A stretch of 64,000 nt of DNA. It comes from Mesorhizobium sp. LMG 17147 (GTDB taxonomy: Bacteria; Pseudomonadota; Alphaproteobacteria; Rhizobiales; Rhizobiaceae). The notes under the pieces are model-generated. The model saw nothing but the letters and a program-made list of their open reading frames with translations. It was not told where the DNA came from and did no database searches. Shown here piece by piece: positions 1 through 8,037 of the stretch; within the stretch, counting starts at the first letter, position 1; every line of letters begins with the position of its first letter. The translations under genes and the position numbers were made by a program. The stretch lies in contig NZ_JANCTC010000005.1 of assembly GCF_024297145.1 (NCBI RefSeq), positions 186,001 to 250,000 on the forward strand, written 5' to 3'.

Positions 1-264
1 TTCGATGGCAAAGCCGGCCGTCCTCATGCCTTCAAGCGCGGCATCGACGTCGTCGACTTCGATAGAGATGTCCGGCACCGACGTTCCTGATCCCCCTTCG
101 GCCATGAAACTGACCTGCACGGACATCGTCTCTTGCGAGCCGTAGGTAGCGATCCAGCCCATATCCATCTTGAGATCGAGGCCGAGCACATCCTGATAGA
201 AGGGTTTTGCCGCCGCGATATCCTGCGTGTCTATGTTTGCAACGATGCGCCTGACCTTCACCAT
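1..264 (-). CDS. VOC (glyoxalase/bleomycin-resistance) family protein, partial
   Basis: The minus-strand reading from an ATG at 264 runs off the left edge, so only the first 88 codons are present. The translation starts MVKVRRIVANIDTQD and continues with a short beta-alpha unit (AKPFYQDVLGLDLKMDMG) typical of the vicinal-oxygen-chelate fold, in which paired beta-alpha-beta-beta-beta modules bind a metal. Substrate cannot be told from the fragment; such proteins include glyoxalases, dioxygenases and resistance proteins. The gene is followed in transcription by sequence outside the window. Confidence 0.75.
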   Translation of the reverse strand, partial: MVKVRRIVANIDTQDIAAAKPFYQDVLGLDLKMDMGWIATYGSQETMSVQVSFMAEGGSGTSVPDISIEVDDVDAALEGMRTAGFAIE

Positions 265-312
265 TGGCCGATCCTCATGCTAACCGTGTCGTTGTCGCAA
301 CCGTGGCAGGCA

Positions 313-696
313 TCAGGCTGTGCGCCGCAGCGCCGTCACCTCGATCTCGATCTTCATCTCCGGCTTGTTGAGCTGGCACACGATCATCGTTGCCGCCGGC
401 CTGATCTCGCCAAAGGCCTCGCCGAGGATCGGGAACACCACATCCACGAAAGCCGCATCGGTGATATAGTAATGTGCCCGCACCACATCGGCCATCTCGA
501 AGCCGCCGTCTTGCAATGCCTTGGCGATCGTCGCCAGGCAATTGCGCGTCTGCGCCTCGACCGTCTCCGGCATCGTCATAGTGGCATAGTCGTAACCGGT
601 CGTTCCGGAGACGAAACACCAGTCGCCCTGCACCACGGCACGCGAATAGCCGGCGGTCTTCTCGAAGGGCGAACCGGTGGAGATCAGTTTTCGCAT
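313..696 (-). CDS. RidA/YjgF/YER057c family protein
   Basis: 127 residues, the usual RidA length. It begins MRKLISTGSPFEKTAGYSRA and carries the family pattern (VSGTTGYDYATMTMPETVEAQ, then a C-terminal MIVCQLNKPEMKIEIEVTAL). RidA proteins are trimeric cytosolic deaminases that remove reactive enamine/imine intermediates; subgroup members differ in activity. The arginine of canonical RidA near the C-terminus is not clearly conserved here, so deaminase activity is uncertain. An upstream in-frame extension to 819 is open but lacks homologous character; the ATG at 696 fits the family start. Confidence 0.85.
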   Translation of the reverse strand: MRKLISTGSPFEKTAGYSRAVVQGDWCFVSGTTGYDYATMTMPETVEAQTRNCLATIAKALQDGGFEMADVVRAHYYITDAAFVDVVFPILGEAFGEIRPAATMIVCQLNKPEMKIEIEVTALRRTA

Positions 697-827
697 GGGG
701 CGGCCTCGTTGGGTTGCTGAGCGTCGTCTAGCAGAGGGGCCGGGCGGGTCATGAGCCAAGCTAGGCAAATTGTTGTCACGAGGCGGCAAGACGCAAACCT
801 TGGAGATTGGCCGGAGCATCTATCCGT

Positions 828-985
828 CGTCATCCTATGGTGGAGCAAGGAGCGTAGCGACGCAGCGTAGACCATAGATCCATGCCGAGACATCATGGGC
901 TTTGCCACGGTGCAGAATTTCTGCTCAGCCGCGCCTTCCGACAACGGTCGCGGCATGGATCCTCGGCTCAAGCCCGAGGATGACG
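828..985. repeat. composite palindromic intergenic element
   Basis: The 319-bp gap between the RidA gene and the next gene holds a nested set of inverted repeats: CGTCATCCT at 828-836 with AGGATGACG at 977-985; CTATGGT (835-841) with ACCATAG (871-877); GATCCATGCCG (877-887) with CGGCATGGATC (951-961); and a local hairpin at 961-979. The right-hand core (GATCCTCGG...CCGAGGATGACG) matches the arm of the element that lies inside the E2 gene at 49319-49428. It looks like a non-autonomous, MITE- or REP-like sequence. No gene is seen here. Confidence 0.7.
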
Positions 986-1015
986 AATGCGCAGTTGCGA
1001 CCCCTTGTCGAAACC

Positions 1016-1927
1016 TTAATTCGCCGACCCCAGCGCCTTGTCCAGCGCTTCCTTGACGTCGGCCGGCCATGTACTCACCGCCGGCCACGCGTCCGGCTCG
1101 GGCTTGTCGCCGCGGCGGGCGAAATAGAGCTTATGGTTGACCGGGTCGACGGCCATGAAACCGTCATTGCCGCCGCAATCATGCGGCACGCAGCCGCTGG
1201 CAAAAAAGGCGCCCGAAGCGGTCTCCGCAGTACCGCCGCCGACCAGCAGGCTGGTCGCCATGTCGGGCATGTCCTTGCCGAGCAGCGTCTCGGCTAGCCT
1301 GTAGACGGCCTCGTTGTGAAAGGCATCAATGATGTTGTCGTATTTCGACGGATCGACGTCTTTCCAGTCCGTGCCAGGCTCCGGCATGTAGGTCAGATTA
1401 CCGGACGTCGTCAGCCCGTCCGTCGGCGACCATTGCAGCGCCGGCTTGGAATCGCCCGGCAAAAGATAGGGTACGAAATAGATGGCGCTGTCGGAGATCG
1501 CGGCCGGCGGTGCGCCGCATTCATCCTGCTCGACCGTGGTCGTCTGGATCGTGCCGCCTTCCGGCTTCCACACGATCACCTTGGCTGGGCCGCATTGATT
1601 GCCGCCGTCGCCGACATCGACCAACGCCACCTTGACGCCGCCGACCTCGACGATCTTGTCGAAGAAGACGTCGTAATTGCGCGCCAGCTCCTTGCCGTCG
1701 AAGGCGAGCACCCGTTCCCCGTACTCTTCCTCCTGGGTGATGGTCAGCTGGCCGCCCTCGAACGGGATCGGCGCCTGTTTGTCATTGTCGGCAGCAGCTG
1801 TGTCGCTGGCGCCTTGATCTGTCGCTGGCGCCTCGGTGGTGGGCGTCTGCGTCTGGGCATAGACGCTCGCCGCTGGCAGCAGTATCAGCGGCAGTCCGCA
1901 GGCAGCGGCAACAAGCAAGCGTGTCAT
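1016..1927 (-). CDS. exported protein of unknown function
   Basis: 303 residues starting MTRLLVAAACGLPLILLPAASVYAQ, a clear Sec signal peptide with probable cleavage after VYAQ. A low-complexity Thr/Ala/Asp linker (about residues 26-50) follows. The rest is an acidic globular domain with four cysteines (NQCGP, DECGA, SGCVPHDCGG) that could form disulfides in the periplasm. No family is recognised. The ATG at 1927 is favoured over the GTG three bases upstream because a GGAGGG Shine-Dalgarno lies five bases ahead of the ATG. Confidence 0.7.
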   Translation of the reverse strand: MTRLLVAAACGLPLILLPAASVYAQTQTPTTEAPATDQGASDTAAADNDKQAPIPFEGGQLTITQEEEYGERVLAFDGKELARNYDVFFDKIVEVGGVKVALVDVGDGGNQCGPAKVIVWKPEGGTIQTTTVEQDECGAPPAAISDSAIYFVPYLLPGDSKPALQWSPTDGLTTSGNLTYMPEPGTDWKDVDPSKYDNIIDAFHNEAVYRLAETLLGKDMPDMATSLLVGGGTAETASGAFFASGCVPHDCGGNDGFMAVDPVNHKLYFARRGDKPEPDAWPAVSTWPADVKEALDKALGSAN

Positions 1928-1973
1928 CACATCCCTCCCGGACTTAGGCCGACCGTCGGCGCGGCTTTAGAGC

Positions 1974-2579
1974 CTATGCCCAGGGGCGCTCAGCAGCATT
2001 CTTCTTCTCGAACGAAGCGATGGCGCCGGCCTTCTCCATGGTCAGACCGATATCGTCGAGCCCGTTGAGCAGGCAGTGGCGCTTGAACTCGTCGAGGTCG
2101 AACTTGACCACGCCGCCGTCCGGCCCGCGGATTTCCTTGGTCTCGAGATCGACCGACAGCGTCGCGTTGGAACCGCGCGAGGCATCGTCCATCAGCTTCT
2201 CCAGGTCTTCAGCGCTGACGGTGATCGGCAGGATGCCGTTCTTGAAGCAGTTGTTGTAGAAAATGTCGGCGAACGAGGTCGAGATGACGCAGCGGATGCC
2301 GAAATCGAGCAGCGCCCACGGCGCATGTTCCCGGCTCGAACCGCAGCCGAAATTGTCGCCGGCGACCAGGATCTGCGCCTTGCGGTAGGCCGGCTTGTTG
2401 AGCACGAAGTCCGGATTTTCCGAACCGTCGTCCTTGTAGCGCATTTCGGCGAACAAGCCGGTGCCGAGCCCGGTGCGCTTGATCGTCTTGAGATAATCCT
2501 TGGGGATGATCATGTCGGTGTCGACATTGACGATCGGCATCGGCGCGGCGACGCCGGTGAGCTTGGTGAATTTTTCCAT
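1974..2579 (-). CDS. leuD: 3-isopropylmalate dehydratase small subunit
   Basis: 201 residues, the normal LeuD length. The aconitase-swivel domain is obvious: [31 protein letters not shown] at the start and the [11 protein letters not shown] motif in the middle. LeuD pairs with LeuC ([4Fe-4S] large subunit, not in this window) to isomerise 2-isopropylmalate to 3-isopropylmalate in leucine biosynthesis in the cytosol. It is divergent from the GNAT gene, so the 155-bp gap (2580-2734) should carry both promoters. Confidence 0.97.
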   Translation of the reverse strand: MEKFTKLTGVAAPMPIVNVDTDMIIPKDYLKTIKRTGLGTGLFAEMRYKDDGSENPDFVLNKPAYRKAQILVAGDNFGCGSSREHAPWALLDFGIRCVISTSFADIFYNNCFKNGILPITVSAEDLEKLMDDASRGSNATLSVDLETKEIRGPDGGVVKFDLDEFKRHCLLNGLDDIGLTMEKAGAIASFEKKNAAERPWA

Positions 2580-2734
2580 GGTTCTTGCCCGTCTTCTTCT
2601 CGTTGCGGGGAATTGCTGGCGCCCGGTTTACACAAAGCCGCGGGCAAATAAAAGGCGGCTGTTTCCGGACTTCCGTCGTCGATCGAAACACAAAACGCTT
2701 CAAAACCACCGGCCCATGGTGCACTTTTATCGAC

Positions 2735-3160
2735 ATGACAACGCGATCCACGATCCTTTACGCCAGCGAACCGGGCCTCGGCATCGCCGAGTTCCGCCGC
2801 GTGCTGGTGGAATCCGGCCTCGGCGAGACACGGCCCGTCGATGACAACACTCGATTGAAGGCGATGTTGTCAGCGGCCAATTTGGTGCTCACCGCGCGGC
2901 TCGACACAGAAGGCAAGCCGCTGGTCGGTGTCGCTCGCGGCATCACCGACTTTTCCTGGGTCTGCTATATCTCCGAGCTCGCTGTTTCTGCATCGGCGCA
3001 AGGGCTGGGTATCGGCAAGGGTCTGATGGATGAGGCACGCCGGCAACTCGGACCGTCCGTCGCCATCAGCCTGATCTCCATGCCCGACGCCGTCGGCTTC
3101 TATGAGCGTATCGGCATGGAGCGCATGCCCAACGCATTCTGGTTCGCCCGCAAGCGCTGA
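2735..3160 (+). CDS. GNAT family N-acetyltransferase
   Basis: 141 residues starting MTTRSTILYASEPGLG. The acetyl-CoA-binding motif A is visible as ELAVSASAQGLGIGKGLMDEARR (R/Q-x-x-G-x-G/A type), followed by the C-terminal GFYERIGMERMPNAFWFARK common in the YjaB/ElaA-like small GNATs. The acceptor substrate is unknown. The upstream open frame to 2585 overlaps the leuD promoter side and is not used; ATG 2735 starts the conserved domain. Confidence 0.85.
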   Translation: MTTRSTILYASEPGLGIAEFRRVLVESGLGETRPVDDNTRLKAMLSAANLVLTARLDTEGKPLVGVARGITDFSWVCYISELAVSASAQGLGIGKGLMDEARRQLGPSVAISLISMPDAVGFYERIGMERMPNAFWFARKR

Positions 3161-3212
3161 AATCCACTTTCAGCGATCTCAGCCTGCGCATCCTCGGCCA
3201 AGGTTCTGCCTC

Positions 3213-3241
3213 TTGACATGCAACCAGATGGTTGCATATTA
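3213..3241 (+). promoter_or_regulatory. sigma70-type promoter with palindromic operator for the ArsR/SRPBCC operon
   Basis: TTGACA at 3213-3218 is a perfect -35 box; CATATT (3235-3240) is a fair -10 at 16-bp spacing. Between them lies a perfect inverted repeat, ATGCAACC-AGAT-GGTTGCAT (3218-3237). A winged-helix ArsR dimer bound there would block polymerase, so autorepression by the next gene product is the simple reading. The predicted transcription start falls about at the ATG at 3247, suggesting a leaderless or nearly leaderless mRNA. Confidence 0.7.
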
Positions 3242-3246
3242 GGGTC

Positions 3247-3564
3247 ATGAGCATGGATGCCGTCTTTCGCGCCTTGGCCGACCCGACACGTCGGCGATTA
3301 CTGGACAGCCTTCATGCAAGGAACGGGCAGACGCTGAACGCGCTGTGCGGTGAGATGGACATGACGCGCCAGGCGGTGACCAAGCATCTGGCGATCCTGG
3401 AAGCAGCAAACCTCGTCACCACCATCCGCAAGGGACGCGAGAAGCAACATTATCTGAATCCGGTTCCCATCAACGAGATCGCCGAACGCTGGATCGGCAA
3501 ATTCGAGCGGGGGCGACTGGGCGCCCTCAGCGATTTGAAGAAACGCCTCGAAAGGGAAGACTGA
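3247..3564 (+). CDS. ArsR-family (winged HTH) transcriptional repressor
   Basis: 105 residues: MSMDAVFRALADPTRRRLLDSLHARNG is the classic ArsR/SmtB N-terminus, followed by the recognition helix region EMDMTRQAVTKHLAILEAANLV and the beta-wing KGREKQHYLN. There are no metal-binding cysteines of the ArsR/SmtB type, so this belongs to the metal-independent branch often paired with SRPBCC genes. The stop codon overlaps the next start (TGATG), so the two are translationally coupled. ATG 3253 is an alternative start. Confidence 0.92.
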   Translation: MSMDAVFRALADPTRRRLLDSLHARNGQTLNALCGEMDMTRQAVTKHLAILEAANLVTTIRKGREKQHYLNPVPINEIAERWIGKFERGRLGALSDLKKRLERED

Positions 3565-4007
3565 TGAGCAACATTTTCGTTTATGTCACCTACATCCGCA
3601 CCTCGCCCGAAAAACTCTGGCAAGCGCTGACCGAGCCGGAGTTCCAGCGGCAATATTTCCTCGGCGCCCAGATGCTAAGCGACTGGAAACAAGGTTCGGC
3701 GTGGAAGATGGTTTACACCGACGGCCGCGTCACCGACAGCGGCGAGGTCCTCGAGATCGATCCACCCAAGCGCATCGTGCTCAAATGGCGCAACGAGTTC
3801 ATGCCCGAGGTCAAGGCGGACGGCTACACACGCTGCACCTTCGCCATCGAGCAGGAGGGCGAGATGGTGAAGCTCGCCATCACACACGAAGCCGATGGAC
3901 CGCACAAGCTGCTTGGCCATGTGGCGAACGGCTGGCCGCTCATCCTGTCCAGCCTGAAGAGCCTGCTCGAAACCGGCAAAGGCCTGTCGCGCCCGGCGTC
4001 GAAGTGA
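3564..4007 (+). CDS. SRPBCC (AHSA1-like) domain protein
   Basis: 147 residues forming one START/Bet v1-like SRPBCC fold: MSNIFVYVTYIRTSPEKLWQALTEPEFQRQYF, later SGEVLEIDPPKRIVLKWRNE and ANGWPLILSSLKSLLETG. This is the Aha1-C-like subfamily that regularly follows an ArsR gene. These proteins have a deep hydrophobic pocket; the ligand is unknown. It is coupled to the repressor gene upstream and followed 37 bp later by a second SRPBCC gene. Confidence 0.9.
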   Translation: MSNIFVYVTYIRTSPEKLWQALTEPEFQRQYFLGAQMLSDWKQGSAWKMVYTDGRVTDSGEVLEIDPPKRIVLKWRNEFMPEVKADGYTRCTFAIEQEGEMVKLAITHEADGPHKLLGHVANGWPLILSSLKSLLETGKGLSRPASK

Positions 4008-4044
4008 GGTTGTTTCGATAGCGAAACGTTTCTGGAGGCAGGCG

Positions 4045-4533
4045 ATGTACAGTGCCGCGGTGCACAGCATGACGAATGGCAAGACCGTTATGGCGAGCGC
4101 CGATGTTTGCGCGCCGCCCGAGCGGATCTTTGACGCGCTCGTTACACGCGAGGTCGAGCGCTGGTGGGGGTCCGCCAAGACCTACCGGATGACCGGATGG
4201 ACGGCCGACCTCCACGTCGGCGGCCGCTGGAGCGTCACCGTCGAGACGGCGGCCGGCAGACACCTGCCCGCCAGCGGCGAATTCCTGGAGATCGAAGAGC
4301 CGCGCCGGATCGTGCAGACGCGCAGATACGGCTGGGACCATCCGACGCTAGGCCGCCGCGAAACCAAAGTCGCCTGGCTGCTGGAGCCGATCGCCGGCGG
4401 CACACGCGTCACCATCTGCCATGGCGGCTTCGCCGGCCTCGCTGCTGCCGCGACGAAGCATGCCGAAGGCTGGGCCCAGGTGCTGGGCTGGCTTCAGGCG
4501 TATCTTGGTACGGACGGCTTGGTGGCGGCTTAA
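4045..4533 (+). CDS. second SRPBCC domain protein
   Basis: 162 residues with the same fold as the preceding gene (CAPPERIFDALVTREVERWWG at the start, GEFLEIEEPRRIVQTRRYGWD in the middle, and a C-terminal helix EGWAQVLGWLQAYLG). The two proteins are only distantly alike, so the pair is not a recent duplication. GGAGG lies seven bases before the ATG. It is probably the third gene of the ArsR-controlled operon; a weak hairpin (4012-4027) between the two SRPBCC genes might attenuate. Confidence 0.88.
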   Translation: MYSAAVHSMTNGKTVMASADVCAPPERIFDALVTREVERWWGSAKTYRMTGWTADLHVGGRWSVTVETAAGRHLPASGEFLEIEEPRRIVQTRRYGWDHPTLGRRETKVAWLLEPIAGGTRVTICHGGFAGLAAAATKHAEGWAQVLGWLQAYLGTDGLVAA

Positions 4534-4569
4534 TCCACCAAGCAACGGTGGCATCCCTTCGGGCTAGCG

Positions 4570-5736
4570 TTAAATTACATTCAATTCCCGAAACGGCCGC
4601 CCATCGGCGATCCGGCTATACCCGAACGCCGAGCAATCCACCGTGCGATAGCCACCATGCACGATCAGTTCGGCCAGCGCCTTGCCGACCGCTGGAGCCT
4701 GCTGCAAGCCGTGACCGGAAAACCCGTTGGCGAAGAGGAAATTACCGACCTCGGGATGCGGGCCGATCACCGCATTCTGGTCGAGCGTGTTGTAGTCGTA
4801 ATGGCCGACCCAGGCGCGCGTCGGCTTGATCGCCTCGAAGGCTGGAATGCGGGTCGCCAGCACCGGCCAGATCACCTCTTCGAACAGCGGCCAGTCGGGA
4901 TCGAAGTCGGCGGGATCGGCTGGTCCTTCGCCCGCTTCCGGCTCGGCGCCGCCGGTGATGTAGACCGAGCCCTCCGGCCGGACATAGATGCCGCTCGGGT
5001 CGACCAGCAGCGGCATGTCCTCATATTTCTCGCGCGCCTCGAAGACAAAGACGTTGCGCTTGCGCGGCTCCACCGGCAGCGCCAGCCCGGCCATTGCCGC
5101 CACCTTGCCGGCATTCGGCCCGGCGGCGTTGACGACGGTGCCGGCCTCGAGCCGCTCGCCATTGTCCAGAAATACACCAGTGACGCGGCCGCCTGGCCGC
5201 TCGATACCCGTCACCGACGCCGTGATAAAGTCGATGCTCTTCGTCCGCAGTGCCTTGCGGAACAGCATCAGCATCGCATGCGCGTCGAACCAGCCTTCGC
5301 CGCTGCGGCCATAGGCGCCGGCGGAAATGCCTTCGACCGACAGCCACGGAAAGCGGCGGACGAGCGCCTCCGCATCGTCGAGCAGGATGTCGGCGCCCTC
5401 GGCCATCTGCGCTTCGTGGTTGGCCCGCAGGATAGGCAGCCCGTTTTCGCCGGCAAGGATGAGATAACCGCCTTCGCGAAAGCCGATATCGGCATCCGCG
5501 CCAAACTCTTCCCTGAGCCGCCGGAACAGTTTCAGCGTGAACTGCGACAGACGGATGTTTTCCGGGATCGAAAACTGCTGGCGGATGGAGGCGCAGGACA
5601 GTGTGGTCGCCGCATGAGAAAATTGCGGGTCGCGCTCGACAAGTGCAATCGAGCCCGAAAACCCTTCCTCGCGCAGGTAATAGGCAACCGACGAGCCGAC
5701 GATGGCTCCACCGATGATGACGATGTCGTAATGCAC
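4570..5736 (-). CDS. FAD-dependent oxidoreductase (DAO family)
   Basis: 388 residues. The N-terminal dinucleotide-binding motif reads DIVIIGGAIVGSSVAYYL and the C-terminal FAD-contact segment reads FANGFSGHGLQQAPAVGKALAELI, as in glycine/sarcosine/D-amino-acid oxidase-like proteins. Such enzymes oxidise secondary or primary amines with FAD. It has no sign of the covalent-flavin cysteine of monomeric sarcosine oxidase. Substrate unknown. It lies just downstream of the histidine kinase gene on the same strand with a 30-bp gap and may be read through from it. Confidence 0.88.
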   Translation of the reverse strand: MHYDIVIIGGAIVGSSVAYYLREEGFSGSIALVERDPQFSHAATTLSCASIRQQFSIPENIRLSQFTLKLFRRLREEFGADADIGFREGGYLILAGENGLPILRANHEAQMAEGADILLDDAEALVRRFPWLSVEGISAGAYGRSGEGWFDAHAMLMLFRKALRTKSIDFITASVTGIERPGGRVTGVFLDNGERLEAGTVVNAAGPNAGKVAAMAGLALPVEPRKRNVFVFEAREKYEDMPLLVDPSGIYVRPEGSVYITGGAEPEAGEGPADPADFDPDWPLFEEVIWPVLATRIPAFEAIKPTRAWVGHYDYNTLDQNAVIGPHPEVGNFLFANGFSGHGLQQAPAVGKALAELIVHGGYRTVDCSAFGYSRIADGRPFRELNVI

Positions 5737-5766
5737 CTTTTCGCCCTTCCGGTCTGAATCGCCGAG

Positions 5767-7353
5767 TCACGCCGCCGGCAGGATGATCTCGAAGCGCGTG
5801 CCGCTCGCGGAGTCAACCAGCCGGATCGTGCCATCATGCGCTTTCAGGAGGGCCAGCACGATGCCGAGGCCCATGCCGGTGCCGCCGGAATCGCGGCGCG
5901 TGGTGAAGAACGGCTCGAAGATGCGGCCTCGGTTGCTGGGCGAAATGCCGGCGCCGTCGTCGTCCACCACAATGGTGGCCTTGCCGTCCGCGCTTGCGGC
6001 CGTGATCGAAACCAGCGTTGCGCCGTGCCGCGCCGAATTGTCGATGAGGTTGGCCAGCACGATCGCCGCGTTTTCGGCCGATATGCGCAGACCGATCCGG
6101 GCGCCCGCCTCGAGGCGCACCGCCAGCCTGTCGTCGGCCGGCAGCAGCGCCAGCGCAGCGGTGAGCGACGTGCTTTCGCCGCTGGGCTCGAGATTTTCGG
6201 CGCGCGCCAGGTCGAGCAGGCGGCGCACCAGCAGATTGAGCCGGCCGGCATCGGTGACGATATTGTCCGAAAAGCGCCGCTGCTCGGCCTCGTCCATCGC
6301 GCTGCCCGAATCGCGCAACAGTTCGGCGGCGCCCTGGATCGCCGTCAGCGGCGATTTGAGCTCGTGCGAGACGTGGGTGGCAAAAGTCTGGATGCCGTCG
6401 GAGCGTGCATGCAGTTTTTCGGCCATGTCGAGGAAGGCGGCAGAAAGCGCCGCCATTTCGCGCGTGCCGTGGTGATCAAGCGGCCTGATCGCCGCGCGGT
6501 CGCCGGCGGCGATGCGATTCGTGCGTTCCATCAGCGCATAAATCGGCCGGCTGACGGTGCGCAGGAAAACCAGCCCGATCAGCAGCGTGCCGCCTAGTAT
6601 GGCAATTGCCGCCAGCGCCACCTTGCCGCGCTCGCCATAGAGATGCTTGACGATGTTGTTGGGCGTCCGCGACAGATAGACCACGCCGGCGACCTTGCCG
6701 GAAACGGCAACCGGCATGGCGACAAAGACGCGAACCTTGGTGCCGCGGCTGACCGAATAGAGCGGCGGCGAAGGCTGGTCGGGAACCCGCAGCCTGAGCG
6801 CGCTGGCGTAGCGGCCGGCAAGCGCTGCGCGAACTTCTTCGACAGCGGCGAGCGACAGGCCGGCCTCCTCACGGCCGGCGATGACCACGCCTCTGGGATC
6901 GAGCAGCCGGAAGCCGGCAAGTGTGGTTTTCTGCGTCTCGGCAAGAATGCCCGACAGCCGCGCGCCGATGGCCGTGAAGGCAGGATCGACGCTGGCCGCC
7001 GTGGCTGCTGGCCGGGTTGGCAGGATCCTGTCGGACGCAAGATCGAGGCGCGGTTCGATTGGCTGGTAGGGAGAAGCCCGATCCCTGGTACTGGGTGGAG
7101 GCATGGATGTGCCGAGCTTTTCCGGGGCAAGGCCGGCCTCACGGACCTCTTGCGCATAGATCGCGGCAAGGGCGGCACCTTGTGCGATCAGCTCGGCCTC
7201 GGTTTGGCGGATCAGCTGGTTCTCGTAGAGCCGGAAGAAGAACAGGCCGGCCAGCGGCAGCGCCATCACCATGATCAGGATGGCAATGACGACCGTGGCA
7301 AGCCGTGGCCGCCATTTGCTGCCAATCCATTTTCGGGCGCTCAACTCCCGCAT
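5767..7353 (-). CDS. sensor histidine kinase (CreC/ChvG-like architecture)
   Basis: 528 residues. A membrane segment spans about 20-41, a periplasmic sensor region about 42-243, a second membrane segment about 244-264, then HAMP (265-317), HisKA with the phospho-acceptor H330 (THVSHELKSP), and an HATPase domain with N box NLIDNSARHG, G1 DDDGAGIS and G2 GTGMGLGI. It autophosphorylates and passes phosphate to the partner response regulator encoded immediately upstream, whose 3' end overlaps its start by 13 bp. The signal is unknown; the extracytoplasmic region resembles no family I can name. Confidence 0.93.
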   Translation of the reverse strand: MRELSARKWIGSKWRPRLATVVIAILIMVMALPLAGLFFFRLYENQLIRQTEAELIAQGAALAAIYAQEVREAGLAPEKLGTSMPPPSTRDRASPYQPIEPRLDLASDRILPTRPAATAASVDPAFTAIGARLSGILAETQKTTLAGFRLLDPRGVVIAGREEAGLSLAAVEEVRAALAGRYASALRLRVPDQPSPPLYSVSRGTKVRVFVAMPVAVSGKVAGVVYLSRTPNNIVKHLYGERGKVALAAIAILGGTLLIGLVFLRTVSRPIYALMERTNRIAAGDRAAIRPLDHHGTREMAALSAAFLDMAEKLHARSDGIQTFATHVSHELKSPLTAIQGAAELLRDSGSAMDEAEQRRFSDNIVTDAGRLNLLVRRLLDLARAENLEPSGESTSLTAALALLPADDRLAVRLEAGARIGLRISAENAAIVLANLIDNSARHGATLVSITAASADGKATIVVDDDGAGISPSNRGRIFEPFFTTRRDSGGTGMGLGIVLALLKAHDGTIRLVDSASGTRFEIILPAA

Positions 7354-8033
7354 CGGCCGAGCCGGAAGCCGACGCCATGCACGGTCTCGATCGCATCGAC
7401 GCAGCCGATGGCCGCGAGCTTGGCGCGGATGTTGCGGATATGGCTGTCGACGGTGCGGTCGGCGACGTGGATGTTGGCGGCATAGGCATTGGCCATCACC
7501 ATGTCGCGGCCGAGCACATGCGCCGGCCGCGCCAGAAACCCTTTCAGGATCGCGAATTCGATCGAGGTCAGCGCCAGCGGCTTGCCGTCGAAGCTGGCTG
7601 TATGGCTTGCCGGCACCAGCGCCAGTCTGCCATGAGCGAATTGCCGGTCGTCGGCTGGTTCGGGCGCAGGCCGGGCGCGGCGCAGGATGACGTTGACGCG
7701 GGCGACCAGCTCGCGCGGGCTGAACGGCTTGGTGACATAGTCGTCGCCGCCCATTTCCAGCCCCAGTATGCGGTCGATCTCCTCATCCCGCGCGGACAGG
7801 AACAGCACCGGCACGTCGGATGTGTGGCGAAGCCGCCGGCACAGTTCCAGCCCGTCCATTTCCGGCATGCCGATATCGAGCACGACAAGATCCGGAGCAC
7901 GGCGTTCGATCGCCAGCAAGGCAGCTGCGCCGTCCGGCACCGCCAGCGTTTTCATGCCGGCCTTTTCGAGCGCGAAGCAGATGATTTCGCGAATGTGCGG
8001 ATCGTCGTCGGCGACCAGTATGTGGTGCGGCAT
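7341..8033 (-). CDS. OmpR/PhoB-type response regulator (CreB-like)
   Basis: 230 residues. The receiver domain carries the acidic pair in VADDDPHIRE, the phospho-acceptor D53 (VVLDIGMPEMDG) and the conserved lysine in YVTKPFSPREL; the C-terminal winged-helix DNA-binding domain ends RTVDSHIRNIRAKL...HGVGFRLG. It partners with the overlapping kinase gene. ATG 8033 is chosen because MPHHILVADDD is the conserved receiver start; the longer open frame upstream runs into the DUF4173 gene. It starts only four bases after that gene's stop. Confidence 0.95.
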   Translation of the reverse strand: MPHHILVADDDPHIREIICFALEKAGMKTLAVPDGAAALLAIERRAPDLVVLDIGMPEMDGLELCRRLRHTSDVPVLFLSARDEEIDRILGLEMGGDDYVTKPFSPRELVARVNVILRRARPAPEPADDRQFAHGRLALVPASHTASFDGKPLALTSIEFAILKGFLARPAHVLGRDMVMANAYAANIHVADRTVDSHIRNIRAKLAAIGCVDAIETVHGVGFRLGRCGS

Positions 8034-8037
8034 CAAC

